NCBI GenBank assembly: GCA_035301265.1
Contig: DATGUP010000003.1
Location: 372,001 to 436,000 of the forward strand
Direction: 5' to 3'
Origin: DATGUP01 sp035301265
GTDB lineage: Bacteria; Bacillota; Bacilli; Bacillales; Amphibacillaceae
DNA length: 64,000 nt
Shown: one piece after another, positions 52,731-62,242 of the stretch
Position numbering within the stretch: the stretch's first letter is position 1
How the letters are laid out: each line of letters opens with the position of its first letter
Program-made: the position numbers and the translations under genes
Notes under the pieces: generated by a model
Seen by the model: the letters and a program-made list of their open reading frames with translations, nothing else
Told to the model about the DNA's origin: nothing
The model's database searches: none

Positions 52731-54377
52731 CTAGCCTGTATATTCACCAAATTCTTCACGCAACACTTGGCAAATTTCACCAACTGTTGCATAAGCTTTA
52801 ACTGCATCTAAAATATAGGGAATCAAATTAGAATCTGTTCGAGCAGCCTTTTTTAGCGCTTTCAAATTTTTGTTAACTTCATCTTGGTCTCGCTCATTGC
52901 GAATTGTTTCAACGGCTTTTTTTTGCCTGTCTTCCAATGCTTCATCGACTTTCAACAAATCGGGGTTAAGATCTTCATCTTGTTGGAAACGATTCAAGCC
53001 GACAATAATTTCTTCACCACGCTCAATCTTTTTTTGTGTTTCATAAGCATTTTGATGGATTTCTCGTTGTATGAAACCGTCTTCGATAGCTTGGACTGCA
53101 CCGCCCATTTCTTTGATTTGTTCCAAATAATGGTTTACATTTGCTTCTATTTTGTCAGTAAGCGATTCAATGTAGAAGGACCCGCCCAATGGGTCGACCG
53201 TATCCGCTACACCACTTTCATACGCTAATATTTGTTGCGTTCGCAGTGCAATTTGTGCCGATTCTTCGGTGGGAAGAGACAAAGCTTCATCACGGGAATT
53301 CGTATGTAGACTCTGCGTTCCGCCTAATATAGCTGCAAGTGCCTGTAGTGTGACACGTACAATATTGTTATCAGGTTGTTGTGCGGTTAAAGTAGAACCA
53401 CCGGTTTGAGTATGAAAGCGCATCTTCCAACTTTTTGGATTTTTGGCATGATATTTGTCTTTCATAATTTTAGCCCAAATTCTCCGCGCTGCTCGGAATT
53501 TTGCTATTTCCTCAAAAAAATTGTTATGAGCATTGAAAAAGAAAGCCAGTCTCGGAGCAAATGAATCAATATCAAGTCCCACATCAAGCGCCGCATCGAC
53601 ATAAGCCATCCCGTTTGCAATGGTGAAAGCGATTTCCTGAACGGCTGTTGAACCCGCTTCACGAATATGATAACCCGATATACTGATCGTGTTAAATTTC
53701 GGTACATGTTTTTGACAGTAGGCAAATATATCTGTAATCAATCGCATGGAAGGCTTGGGTGGAAAAATATAGGTTCCACGCGCAATATATTCTTTCAAAA
53801 TATCGTTTTGAATCGTTCCAGTTAGTTTTTCAAACGGGACACCCTGCTTTTCTCCAACCGCCATATACATGCATAATAAAATAGATGCGGGTGCATTGAT
53901 CGTCATCGATGTGCTCACTTGATCTAATGGTATCTTATCAAACAATAGCTCCATATCTGCTAGTGTATCGATGGCAACACCAACTTTACCTACCTCTCCT
54001 TCAGCCATTGGATCGTCTGAGTCATAACCAATTTGCGTTGGCAAGTCAAAAGCAACTGACAGGCCGGTTTGACCTTGTTCGAGCAAATAACGGAAGCGTT
54101 TGTTTGTTTCCATGGCAGAACCAAATCCGGCATACTGGCGCATCGTCCATAAACGGCTTCGGTACATCGTTGGCTGAATGCCTCGTGTGTAAGGGAAATG
54201 CCCTGGAAAGCCTAATTTTTGTTCATAATTCTCGTCGATATCGGGAAAGTATAAACGTTCCACTTCGATGTCCGATGATGTTTGGAATCGCTCTTTTCTT
54301 TCCGGAAAGCGCTTCAAGACATTAGCAACCGATTTTTTCCAATTTTCCACACTCTTGTTTTGGTCGCGATCACTCAT
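52731..54377 (-). CDS. Methylmalonyl-CoA mutase catalytic (alpha) subunit
   Basis: 548 residues with the TIM-barrel substrate domain but no C-terminal B12 domain, which is supplied by the next gene. Family blocks: PYTRGIQPTMYRSRLWTMRQYAGF, GLSVAFDLPTQIGYDSDDP, TINAPA, and RFHTQTGGSTLTAQQP. Start at the ATG at 54377 with GGGGGAG 7 bases upstream. The RGIQPTMY-type start places it with methylmalonyl- or closely related acyl-CoA mutases; isobutyryl-CoA mutase is the main alternative, but the linked epimerase favours methylmalonyl-CoA. Confidence 0.88.
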   Translation of the reverse strand: MSDRDQNKSVENWKKSVANVLKRFPERKERFQTSSDIEVERLYFPDIDENYEQKLGFPGHFPYTRGIQPTMYRSRLWTMRQYAGFGSAMETNKRFRYLLEQGQTGLSVAFDLPTQIGYDSDDPMAEGEVGKVGVAIDTLADMELLFDKIPLDQVSTSMTINAPASILLCMYMAVGEKQGVPFEKLTGTIQNDILKEYIARGTYIFPPKPSMRLITDIFAYCQKHVPKFNTISISGYHIREAGSTAVQEIAFTIANGMAYVDAALDVGLDIDSFAPRLAFFFNAHNNFFEEIAKFRAARRIWAKIMKDKYHAKNPKSWKMRFHTQTGGSTLTAQQPDNNIVRVTLQALAAILGGTQSLHTNSRDEALSLPTEESAQIALRTQQILAYESGVADTVDPLGGSFYIESLTDKIEANVNHYLEQIKEMGGAVQAIEDGFIQREIHQNAYETQKKIERGEEIIVGLNRFQQDEDLNPDLLKVDEALEDRQKKAVETIRNERDQDEVNKNLKALKKAARTDSNLIPYILDAVKAYATVGEICQVLREEFGEYTG

Positions 54378-54427
54378 AAACAAACTCCCCCTTTTGCGTT
54401 TTAAAATCGCATATACGAATATTTCCC

Positions 54428-54456
54428 TTGTCCCCTTACTGATTTAACGATAAAAT
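54428..54456 (+). promoter_or_regulatory. Sigma-A promoter of the Prli42-like gene
   Basis: TTGTCC (54428-54433), 17-base spacer, TAAAAT (54451-54456), 32 bases before the GTG start. Confidence 0.55.
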
Positions 54457-54487
54457 ATACTTAGTTAATGACGAAGGAGGGTGTGAC

Positions 54488-54625
54488 GTGGCTGCCAACA
54501 AAAATACAAAATCCATGTCAAAAAGAAAGTCAAAGCAAAAACGGAGAAGAAAAATTGCCATATACATTATGATTGTTGCTATGGCACTGACGACCATTAC
54601 ATACGGACTAGCGTTATTTATATAA
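54488..54625 (+). CDS. Prli42-like 45-residue membrane protein
   Basis: GTG start with AAGGAGG 7 bases upstream, 45 codons and a TAA. A strongly basic N-terminus (SKRKSKQKRRRK, residues 11-22) precedes one membrane helix (IAIYIMIVAMALTTITYGLA). This is the make-up of Prli42, the small membrane anchor of the stressosome described in Listeria and conserved in Bacillus. Own promoter, divergent from the mutase operon. The basic-patch-plus-single-helix pattern is not unique, so the name is an inference. Confidence 0.6.
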   Translation: MAANKNTKSMSKRKSKQKRRRKIAIYIMIVAMALTTITYGLALFI

Positions 54626-54644
54626 GCACGGGACTAGTATATTT

Positions 54645-55631
54645 TTAAATGGAACCAGTCTTTCTTGTTCGCTCAGTCTTAACTACATCGCTCTTTTTAA
54701 ATTGGCTTTTTATTTTCAAATATTCCTCGATTTCAAGAAGTAATCGAAATAAGTTAGCACGTGTTTCAAACGCTTCTCTGCTTTTGGGAAGCGCTTCCTT
54801 ATTAAATTGTTCTTTTAGCTCCTGCAAATCATTCAAAAACAACACAGCTGTATTACCAGGGTGAACAGCTTTCGACAAGTTTTCAAAGAAATATGCTATT
54901 TTGGCTGCTACAGGATCTTGCTTTGGCAATTTGCTCACAAGCGGAAGCATCCGTTTCATAATGCTGAATTGCTTGGTGCGCATGTGAAAGTAATCTCTAT
55001 ACGGATGCTTATGACGCAACATATGGTTTTCCTTATCAATCTCAACTAAATCCAACGAACTTTGCAATAGATCTTCGGTCTCCTTCAGTTCCTTACCATC
55101 CCATGTATCATTTTCATTCCGTATGAATAAAGCGATCTCTTGTAATATAATTTGAAAATTGTGTTCCAACTGTTTTTGTTTAGCTATCAAATGTTTATCG
55201 AGACTGGGCATGTAAAGATTGAAAAGCAGTGCCGTTCCAATGCCAACCGATATCAACAGAAATTGATCTCCTAGAAATGACAATGGTATGTGTCCAGCAC
55301 TGTATAAATTGAGTATAATGACCGAACTTGTAGCAATACCAGGGGTTATTTTTAACCAAACCGTCGTTGGAATAAATAACGCTAGCATCAGTCCGACAAC
55401 GATAATATGATAGCCTAGCGTTTCGAAAAAAACAAATGAAAACAAGCTGGCTAAAATACATGCTAAAAAGCGATGCCAGGCACTTAAAACTGATTGTTTT
55501 CGAGACGGTTGAATACACAATATAGTTATGATACCCGCTGAAACAAAATTGGTTACACCAAGCAACTGAGCAATCCACATAGCACTGGGTGTCGCAATGG
55601 CCGTTTTAATGGTTCGATAGCCAATTTTCAC
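54645..55631 (-). CDS. yqjA: YqjA, ArAE/DUF939-family membrane protein
   Basis: 328 residues from a GTG at 55631 (GGGAG upstream). N-terminal membrane domain with about five to six helices (IGYRTIKTAIATPSAMWIAQLLG opening is typical of aromatic-acid-exporter-like proteins), then a helical cytosolic C-terminal domain (about 155-325). Likely a transporter-type protein; substrate unknown. Lies between brxB and the mutase operon as in B. subtilis. Confidence 0.8.
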   Translation of the reverse strand: MKIGYRTIKTAIATPSAMWIAQLLGVTNFVSAGIITILCIQPSRKQSVLSAWHRFLACILASLFSFVFFETLGYHIIVVGLMLALFIPTTVWLKITPGIATSSVIILNLYSAGHIPLSFLGDQFLLISVGIGTALLFNLYMPSLDKHLIAKQKQLEHNFQIILQEIALFIRNENDTWDGKELKETEDLLQSSLDLVEIDKENHMLRHKHPYRDYFHMRTKQFSIMKRMLPLVSKLPKQDPVAAKIAYFFENLSKAVHPGNTAVLFLNDLQELKEQFNKEALPKSREAFETRANLFRLLLEIEEYLKIKSQFKKSDVVKTERTRKTGSI

Positions 55632-55678
55632 AGTCAAAATCTCCCTCACATTATGCAAATGCTAGTACCGATCAAAAT

Positions 55679-55710
55679 GAGGCTGGCTCGCTAAAATGTG
55701 AACCAGCCTC
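55679..55710 (-). terminator. Terminator downstream of brxB
   Basis: GAGGCTGG/CCAGCCTC, perfect 8-bp stem (55679-55686, 55703-55710), loop 16, ATTTTG following on the minus strand. Confidence 0.7.
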
Positions 55711-55720
55711 GATACGGGTA

Positions 55721-56152
55721 TTATATTTCTTCGCAATGTTCTTCAAACATGTTTTGAAGCTTGCCAACGACCTCCATCGGTGAAAAGCCTTCAATATCGT
55801 GACGTTCCAGCATCGTTATTATTTTTCCGTCCTTCAGCAATGCAAATGAAGGCGATGATGGCGGATAGCCTTCAAAATACTCTCGAGCTTTTTCCGTGGC
55901 TTCACGATCTTGCCCTGCAAACACAGTGACCAAATGATCAGGGCGTTTATCATAATGTATAGCATTCGCCGCTGCAGGACGTGCAATGCTGCCGGCACAA
56001 CCACATACAGAATTAATCATAACAAGCGTTGTGCCGCTGCGTTTGAAAGCGGCCTCCACTTCTTCAGGTGTCTTCAGCTCTTCATATCCGGCTTCTATTA
56101 TATCTTTGCGGGCTGCATCAACGACATCGTTCATGAATAAGTTAAAATCCAT
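55721..56152 (-). CDS. brxB: Bacilliredoxin BrxB (YqiW)
   Basis: Thioredoxin-fold protein with the CGC active site (C50, C52 in NSVCGCAG) that removes bacillithiol from oxidised proteins. GQDREATEKAREYFEGYPPSSPSFALLKDG is the rest of the signature. 143 residues from the ATG at 56152; a start at 56164 is possible but directly abuts AAAGGG. Functionally linked to YpdA at 9.7 kb. MDFN and CAGS readings favour BrxB over BrxA. Confidence 0.92.
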   Translation of the reverse strand: MDFNLFMNDVVDAARKDIIEAGYEELKTPEEVEAAFKRSGTTLVMINSVCGCAGSIARPAAANAIHYDKRPDHLVTVFAGQDREATEKAREYFEGYPPSSPSFALLKDGKIITMLERHDIEGFSPMEVVGKLQNMFEEHCEEI

Positions 56153-56275
56153 GTAAACATCCATCCCTTTAGTTTATTGAAAGTTGAAACCTATGATCAG
56201 CTTATCAATTTTAATATGTGATTTCAATTCAAATATACTCGTTAAAAGGAGATGTTTGTATCTTCTGCTTGCAAA

Positions 56276-57532
56276 TTAATAAATACTTATTGTATGTTCA
56301 TTCATATTTTCAAGAATTTCCTTCACCCGTGCTAGAAAACGACCGCAAATAAGCCCATCCAAAATTCGATGATCGAGCGACAAAGATAGATTAACCATAT
56401 CCCGTGCAGCAAACATGTCATTGATTATAACAGGACGTTTCACAATAGATTCAACCTGAAGAATAGCTGCTTGCGGATAATTGATGATTCCCATCGATTG
56501 AATGGACCCGAAGGAGCCTGTATTGTTAACTGTAAACGTTCCACCCTGTATATCATCATTGGTCAATTTTCCGGAACGCGCTTTTAGGGCCAATTCATTT
56601 ATTGCTTTAGCAATTCCTTTAATACTTTTCTCATCAGCATGTTTAATAACTGGAACAAATAATTCTTGCTCATGAGCTATAGCAATGGATAAATGGATAT
56701 CTTTTTTCTGGATAATCTTATCACCAGCCCACATGCTGTTCAACTGCGGGTATTCCTTTAATGCCTGGGCAACAGCCTTGACAAAAAAGGCAAAATAGGT
56801 CAAAGGAAACCCTTCGTTTTGCCGGAAACGATCTTTAACTTTATCCCGATAGGCAACAAGGTCCGTCACGTCTGCTTCGACGGTCATCCACGCATGCGGA
56901 ATTTCATCCATCGATCGGACCATGTTTTCGGCAATTACTTTACGCACACCAGTCACAGGAACCTCTACATCCCCGTCGGATGAATCGGGTCGAGGCGCAG
57001 TTGTTTGACTAGATTCATGATGTTTTTCAACTGTACGCTGTTCTGAGTGCGATTCGATTGCTTTTGGTTCCGTCTGCTGTGCGATAATTTTTTCGATATC
57101 TTTCCGTGTAATGCGACCTCCTCGTCCGGTTCCTTCAACTTGGTTAAGATCAATGTCATATTCTTGTGCTAGCCGCAATACAGCCGGGGAATAACGTTTT
57201 TTCATCGATTGTTCTTTTGACTGCATATGGTGATCTTGAACTTCAGTTTGCGTCGTTGCAGTTGTTGATGTAACATCTGACTGCACATCGTTTTCTATTT
57301 CGATATAACACATTAACTCACCAACGGCCAATGTCTCGCCTTCCTTAGCTACAATTTCCTTGATGGTCCCGGTATAGGACGATGGTACTTCTGCGTTGAC
57401 TTTATCGGTCATCACTTCAGCAATCGGATCATATTTATTGACGTGATCACCTTCTTTTACAAGCCATGAGTTAATCGTTCCTTCCGTTACGCTTTCTCCG
57501 AGTTGAGGCATATTGATTTTTTCATAAGACAT
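56276..57532 (-). CDS. bkdB: Branched-chain keto acid dehydrogenase E2 (lipoamide acyltransferase)
   Basis: 418 residues: lipoyl domain with K44 in MTDKVNAE, a linker, peripheral-subunit-binding domain (about 113-148, RYSPAVLRLAQEYDIDLNQV), and catalytic domain ending in SLDHRILDGLICGRF with the active histidine. Transfers the acyl group to CoA to give isobutyryl-, isovaleryl- or 2-methylbutyryl-CoA. Last gene of the bkd operon, 23 bases after bkdAB. Confidence 0.95.
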   Translation of the reverse strand: MSYEKINMPQLGESVTEGTINSWLVKEGDHVNKYDPIAEVMTDKVNAEVPSSYTGTIKEIVAKEGETLAVGELMCYIEIENDVQSDVTSTTATTQTEVQDHHMQSKEQSMKKRYSPAVLRLAQEYDIDLNQVEGTGRGGRITRKDIEKIIAQQTEPKAIESHSEQRTVEKHHESSQTTAPRPDSSDGDVEVPVTGVRKVIAENMVRSMDEIPHAWMTVEADVTDLVAYRDKVKDRFRQNEGFPLTYFAFFVKAVAQALKEYPQLNSMWAGDKIIQKKDIHLSIAIAHEQELFVPVIKHADEKSIKGIAKAINELALKARSGKLTNDDIQGGTFTVNNTGSFGSIQSMGIINYPQAAILQVESIVKRPVIINDMFAARDMVNLSLSLDHRILDGLICGRFLARVKEILENMNEHTISIY

Positions 57533-57555
57533 GTTGCACCCCTCCTTTTCACGTC

Positions 57556-58539
57556 TTAAAACTCAGCCAAATCCCGCATCGCATTTTCCAGTTTTTCCGG
57601 ATTGATCATAAAATATTTCTCCATTGTTGGTGCAAACGGCATAGATGGAACGTCCGGTCCTGCTAAACGCTGTATCGGGGCATCAAGATCAAATAAACAA
57701 TTCTCGGCGATCACTGCCGCTACTTCACCGATAATGCTACCTTCTTTATTATCTTCAGTTGCCAATAAAACTTTGCCGGTTTTTTTAGCTGCTTCAATAA
57801 TCGCTTCTTGATCAAGCGGATACACCGTACGTAAATCAAGAATATGTGCCTCAATGCCCTCATCTGCCAGTTTTTCTGCAGCCTGAAGGGCAAAGTGGAC
57901 GGACAAGCCGTATGTGATAACCGTTATATCAGAACCTTCTCGTTTAACATCTGCCTTGCCGATTGGTAAAACATAATCATCATCTGGAACATCCTCTTTT
58001 AACAACCGATAGGCTCTTTTATGTTCAAAGAAAAGAACAGGGTCGTTATCTCGAATAGCTGCTTTCAGCAATCCTTTAACATCGTATGGAGTTGAAGGCA
58101 TGACGATTTTCAATCCTGGCTGATTAGCAAATATCGCCTCGACTGATTGCGAGTGGTACAATGCCCCGTGAACACCGCCGCCGTATGGCGCACGTATCGT
58201 TATTGGACAATTCCAATCGTTGTTAGACCGGTACCTGATTTTCGCCGCCTCAGAAATAATCTGGTTAACCGCCGGCATAATAAAATCGGCAAATTGCATC
58301 TCCGCCACCGGACGCATTCCGTACATGGCTGCTCCGATTCCAACACCAGCAATCGCTGATTCAGCCAATGGTGTATCAAGAACACGCTCTTCGCCAAATT
58401 CGTCATAAAGTCCTTCTGTCGCGCGAAAAACACCACCTTTTTTACCAACATCTTCTCCTAATATAAACACTTTTTCATCGCGTTGCATTTCTTCTCTAAG
58501 CGCTGCTGTCACAGCTTGAATATACGACATTGTAGGCAT
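57556..58539 (-). CDS. bkdAB: Branched-chain keto acid dehydrogenase E1 beta
   Basis: 327 residues from the ATG at 58539 (GGGGGGAT site). TSYI-like opening MSYIQAVTAALREEM, GEDVGKKGGVFRATEGL, and LVATEDN-type C-terminal block are those of E1 beta. The upstream in-frame extension lies inside bkdAA and is ignored. Forms the thiamine-diphosphate E1 with bkdAA. Confidence 0.95.
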   Translation of the reverse strand: MPTMSYIQAVTAALREEMQRDEKVFILGEDVGKKGGVFRATEGLYDEFGEERVLDTPLAESAIAGVGIGAAMYGMRPVAEMQFADFIMPAVNQIISEAAKIRYRSNNDWNCPITIRAPYGGGVHGALYHSQSVEAIFANQPGLKIVMPSTPYDVKGLLKAAIRDNDPVLFFEHKRAYRLLKEDVPDDDYVLPIGKADVKREGSDITVITYGLSVHFALQAAEKLADEGIEAHILDLRTVYPLDQEAIIEAAKKTGKVLLATEDNKEGSIIGEVAAVIAENCLFDLDAPIQRLAGPDVPSMPFAPTMEKYFMINPEKLENAMRDLAEF

Positions 58540-58549
58540 TTTATCCCCC

Positions 58550-59545
58550 CTATGCTTCTTCGTATACAAATCGCAATGTGTCTTCCGGTTTAGCATACGG
58601 TGCATTTTCAGCATATTCTGTTGCTTCATTTACCACCCGATCGATATCGTCATGTATTTCTTTTTCACGAGCATCAGTCAAGACCCCAGCCTCTTTCAAA
58701 TAAGAAGCAAATGTAATGATAGAATCATTTTTCTTCGCCTCATCAACTTCATCCTGCTCGCGGTATGTCCGGTCATCATCATCGCTTGAATGAGCTGTAA
58801 AGCGATATGTCATCGTCTCGATTAATGATGGACCTTCTCCATTAACCGCTCTTTCTCTTGCCGCTTTAACGACTTCATATACCGCTAGCGGATCATTGCC
58901 ATCGACTGTATATCCCGGCATACCATAGGCCACGGCTCGATCGGAAACTTTTTCCGTCGCTAGTTGTTTCTCAATCGGAACGGAAATAGCGTATTTATTG
59001 TTTTCTACCATGGTTATTACCGGTAATTTGTGCACACCGGCAAAATTAAGCCCTTCATGAAAATCACCTTGATTGGACGAACCTTCGCCCAATGTAACAA
59101 AAGAAACGAACGGTCTCTTTTCCATTTTAGCGGCTAAAGCTATGCCAACAGCATGAGGCACTTGTGTTGCAACCGGTGAAGAACCTGTTAAAATACGATT
59201 TTTTTTCTGTCCAAAATGACTCGGCATTTGCCGTCCACCCGAATTAGGATCCTCTGCTTTGGCGAAGGCAGAAAGCATCAGCTCTTTTGCCGTCATGCCA
59301 AAAGCAAGGACAACACCCATATCTCTATAGTATGGAGCGATATAATCCTCATCTCTGTTCAAAGCAAATGCTGCACCAACCTGTGCCGCCTCCTGACCTT
59401 GGCAGGAAATAACAAATGGGATTTTTCCCGCCCGGTTTAAGAGCCACATGCGCTCATCGATTTTTCGGGCCATAAGCATTGTTTTATACATATCCAATAC
59501 ATTCATATCTGTTAATCCTAACGCTTCATGACGGTTTGTTGTCAT
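58550..59545 (-). CDS. bkdAA: Branched-chain keto acid dehydrogenase E1 alpha
   Basis: 331 residues from the ATG at 59545 (AAAGGAGGAGG). The thiamine-diphosphate motif GEGSSNQGDFHEGLNFAGVHKLPVITMVENNKYA and phosphorylation-loop-like HSSDDDDRTYR are present. Ten bases separate it from bkdAB. Confidence 0.96.
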   Translation of the reverse strand: MTTNRHEALGLTDMNVLDMYKTMLMARKIDERMWLLNRAGKIPFVISCQGQEAAQVGAAFALNRDEDYIAPYYRDMGVVLAFGMTAKELMLSAFAKAEDPNSGGRQMPSHFGQKKNRILTGSSPVATQVPHAVGIALAAKMEKRPFVSFVTLGEGSSNQGDFHEGLNFAGVHKLPVITMVENNKYAISVPIEKQLATEKVSDRAVAYGMPGYTVDGNDPLAVYEVVKAARERAVNGEGPSLIETMTYRFTAHSSDDDDRTYREQDEVDEAKKNDSIITFASYLKEAGVLTDAREKEIHDDIDRVVNEATEYAENAPYAKPEDTLRFVYEEA

Positions 59546-59579
59546 AAAACCTCCTCCTTTACGAGTCAGCATCATTTAT

Positions 59580-61001
59580 TTAACCATGAATTTGCATCCC
59601 ATCAACAGCCATGGCCGCCTCGCCTATGACTTCTGATAATGAAGGATGCGGATGAACAGTTTGTGAGATTTCCCACGGTGTTGCGTCAAGAATTTTGGCT
59701 AATCCTGCCTCAGAAATCATATCTGTAACGTGTGGTCCAATCATATGGATTCCGAGGATATCTTCGGTTTTTTGATCGGCAACGAGTTTGACAAATCCAG
59801 TTAATTCGCCATACACCAAAGCTTTGCCGACCGCTTGAAACGGAAACTTTCCTGTTTTAATATTGAAGCCTTTGTCCTTAGCTTCTTTTTCAGATAATCC
59901 GACACTGGCTACTTCAGGGCTAGCGTATATACACCGTGGAACAGTTTTGTAATCTATTGGCAAAGGCTCTGCACCGGCGATATGCTCTACTGCCTTGATG
60001 CCTTCATGATACGCTGCATGAGCTAATTGCATTCCACCAATCACATCGCCAACGGCATAGATATGTGTCTCTTTTGTCTGGTAAAATTCATTCGTCTGAA
60101 TATATCCATTTTTGACTACGATATCAGTGTTTTCAAGCCCGATATTCTTAACATTTGCCTCTCTGCCTATACAAACGAGCATTTTGCCCGCTCGATATGA
60201 ATTGATTTCGTCGTCTTTTTTCACATCGATCTTAACACCATTGGATTTATCCAACGTTTCTGGCAGCACTTGGGCCGATTTGACAAAGACTACCCCTCTT
60301 TGCTGCAATTGTTTTTCAGCTTCTCGAACCACATCTCTATCTTCTGTCGGCAATATATCGTCTGAATATTCAATAATGGTCACTTCAACCCCGAAGTCCG
60401 CAAGCAGCGATGCCCATTCAATCCCGATGACACCTCCGCCTACTATAATGATGGATTGCGGAAGATTTTGCATCTGCAATGCTTCATCAGATGTCATGAC
60501 ATAAGTGCCGTCGATATCCAATCCCGGTAAAATTTTAGGCCGAGAACCTGTTGCAATAAGAACATGTTTAGAAACAACCATTGTATTTTCCTTATCATGA
60601 GCATGTTCAACCGATATCGTCCCGGGTAAAGGTGAAAAAATACTCGGACCAAGAATACGACCATAACCGGTGAAAACATCAATCTGGTTTTTGTTTATAA
60701 GCCCTTGTACGCCCTTGTACAATGTTTGAACAATATTGTTTTTACGTTCTTGAACACGGTCAAAACGCAATGTTGTAGTTTTCGTTTCGATACCATAATC
60801 ACCAGCTTCTCTTGTTTGCCGAAAGACTTCAGCACTGCGTAGAAAAGCCTTTGTTGGAATACATCCGCGATGCAGACATGTCCCACCTAATTCGGCTTTT
60901 TCTACCAAGGCAACTTGCATACCGAGTTGCGATGCACGAATAGCTGCCGCATACCCACCAATACCACCGCCAAGGACAGCAAGATCATATTCTTTTGCCA
61001 T
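59580..61001 (-). CDS. lpdV: Dihydrolipoamide dehydrogenase (E3) of the branched-chain complex
   Basis: 473 residues. FAD site GGGIGGYAAAIRASQLG, redox disulfide C42/C47 in GGTCLHRGCIPTK, NAD site GGGVIGIEWASLL, and the C-terminal HPHPSLSE with the catalytic histidine-glutamate pair. Reoxidises the E2 lipoate. The CLHRGC spelling, rather than CLNVGC, is shared by Bacillus LpdV. Located between bcd and bkdAA. Confidence 0.95.
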   Translation of the reverse strand: MAKEYDLAVLGGGIGGYAAAIRASQLGMQVALVEKAELGGTCLHRGCIPTKAFLRSAEVFRQTREAGDYGIETKTTTLRFDRVQERKNNIVQTLYKGVQGLINKNQIDVFTGYGRILGPSIFSPLPGTISVEHAHDKENTMVVSKHVLIATGSRPKILPGLDIDGTYVMTSDEALQMQNLPQSIIIVGGGVIGIEWASLLADFGVEVTIIEYSDDILPTEDRDVVREAEKQLQQRGVVFVKSAQVLPETLDKSNGVKIDVKKDDEINSYRAGKMLVCIGREANVKNIGLENTDIVVKNGYIQTNEFYQTKETHIYAVGDVIGGMQLAHAAYHEGIKAVEHIAGAEPLPIDYKTVPRCIYASPEVASVGLSEKEAKDKGFNIKTGKFPFQAVGKALVYGELTGFVKLVADQKTEDILGIHMIGPHVTDMISEAGLAKILDATPWEISQTVHPHPSLSEVIGEAAMAVDGMQIHG

Positions 61002-61056
61002 TCGCTTGTGTCACTCCTTTAACGATTGCATCATTTTTAATCGCGAGTTTTGACAA

Positions 61057-62151
61057 TTATCGCCGGCTCAACACATGATGTTCTTTAGGGAGAAATTGTC
61101 CACGCGATTGCCGCACAGATTCGATTCGTTCTTCAGCCATACGGTCTGCTGCCTTGTAAGTTGGAATATTGTCACGTCTTGCGATATCAAAAACTTTTTG
61201 CAAACTATCGTAGATCGTTTCTACTTTTTTCATCGCTCGTTCCCGATTATATCCGTGTAATTCATCGGCAACATTAATCACACCACCGGCATTAATTACA
61301 TAATCCGGAGCATAGAGGATTCCTCTCTCATGAAGCATATCGCCATGTTTTGGCAGTTTCAACTGGTTATTAGCTGATCCAGCAATAACTTTAGCCTTCA
61401 GTTTCGGTATTGTATCATCATTAAGCGTAGCACCTAGTGCACAAGGGGCATAAATGTCGCACCCTACATCATAAATATCATCAGGATCAACAGCTCTTGC
61501 ATTAAATGCTTCTACTGCTTTCTTAACCGCATGCTCATTGATATCTGTTACGATTAATTTCGCTCCTTCTTTATGTAAGTATTCACAAAGCGCATAAGCT
61601 ACATTGCCGACGCCTTGTACAGCAATCGTTCTTCCTGATAAATCGTTGCTGCCGAACGCTTCCTTTGCCGCAGCTTTCATGCCTGTATAAATACCGTAGG
61701 CTGTTATCGGTGAGGGATTACCGGCTGATCCAGATGCACTGGATGTTCCTGTAACAAAGTCAGTTTCTAAATAAATTACATCCATATCATGTTCTGTTGT
61801 ACCGACATCTTCTGCTGTGATATAACGACCATTCAAGCTTTGGATGTAACGGCCGAATGCACGGAACATTTCTGGATTTTTATCTTTTTTAGGATCACCT
61901 ATAATAACCGCCTTTCCTCCCCCGAGATCGAGACCAGCAGCTGCATTTTTATACGTCATACCCCTTGCTAATCGCAAAGCATCTTCAATCGCTTCATTTT
62001 CCGAATCGTACGTCCACATTCTCGCGCCTCCAAGGGCCGGTCCCAAAGTTGTATCATGAATAGCAATAATGGCTTTTAAACCAGAGTTTTTATCTTGACA
62101 CAAAACGAGTTGTTCATAATCCGCATTTTGCATATACGAAAATAATTCCAC
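61057..62151 (-). CDS. bcd: Leucine (branched-chain amino acid) dehydrogenase
   Basis: Oxidative deamination of Leu/Ile/Val to 2-keto acids with NAD, feeding the dehydrogenase complex. 364 residues from a GTG at 62151, with AAGGAGG upstream and an N-terminus aligning to the family ELF.YM start. Substrate and catalytic lysines K68 and K80 lie in MTYKNAAAGLDLGGGKAV, and the NAD fold is GVGNVAYALCEYL. First gene of the operon; no ptb or buk flanks it. Confidence 0.94.
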   Translation of the reverse strand: MELFSYMQNADYEQLVLCQDKNSGLKAIIAIHDTTLGPALGGARMWTYDSENEAIEDALRLARGMTYKNAAAGLDLGGGKAVIIGDPKKDKNPEMFRAFGRYIQSLNGRYITAEDVGTTEHDMDVIYLETDFVTGTSSASGSAGNPSPITAYGIYTGMKAAAKEAFGSNDLSGRTIAVQGVGNVAYALCEYLHKEGAKLIVTDINEHAVKKAVEAFNARAVDPDDIYDVGCDIYAPCALGATLNDDTIPKLKAKVIAGSANNQLKLPKHGDMLHERGILYAPDYVINAGGVINVADELHGYNRERAMKKVETIYDSLQKVFDIARRDNIPTYKAADRMAEERIESVRQSRGQFLPKEHHVLSRR

Positions 62152-62212
62152 CGTAGATTCCTCCTTAGTGATTGAATTATTTATGATCATGCAATATTTT
62201 TCACGCACCTTA

Positions 62213-62242
62213 ATGTAAGCGCTTTAATAATTTTTGCGCTTA
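62213..62242. promoter_or_regulatory. CcpA cre-like site and dyad in the bcd leader
   Basis: ATGTAAGCGCTTTAAT (62213-62228) fits the cre pattern WTGNNANCGNNNNCAW except one position. It overlaps a perfect dyad TAAGCGC/GCGCTTA (62216-62222, 62236-62242). It sits about 60 bases before the bcd start, so carbon catabolite control of the operon is plausible. Confidence 0.4.
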
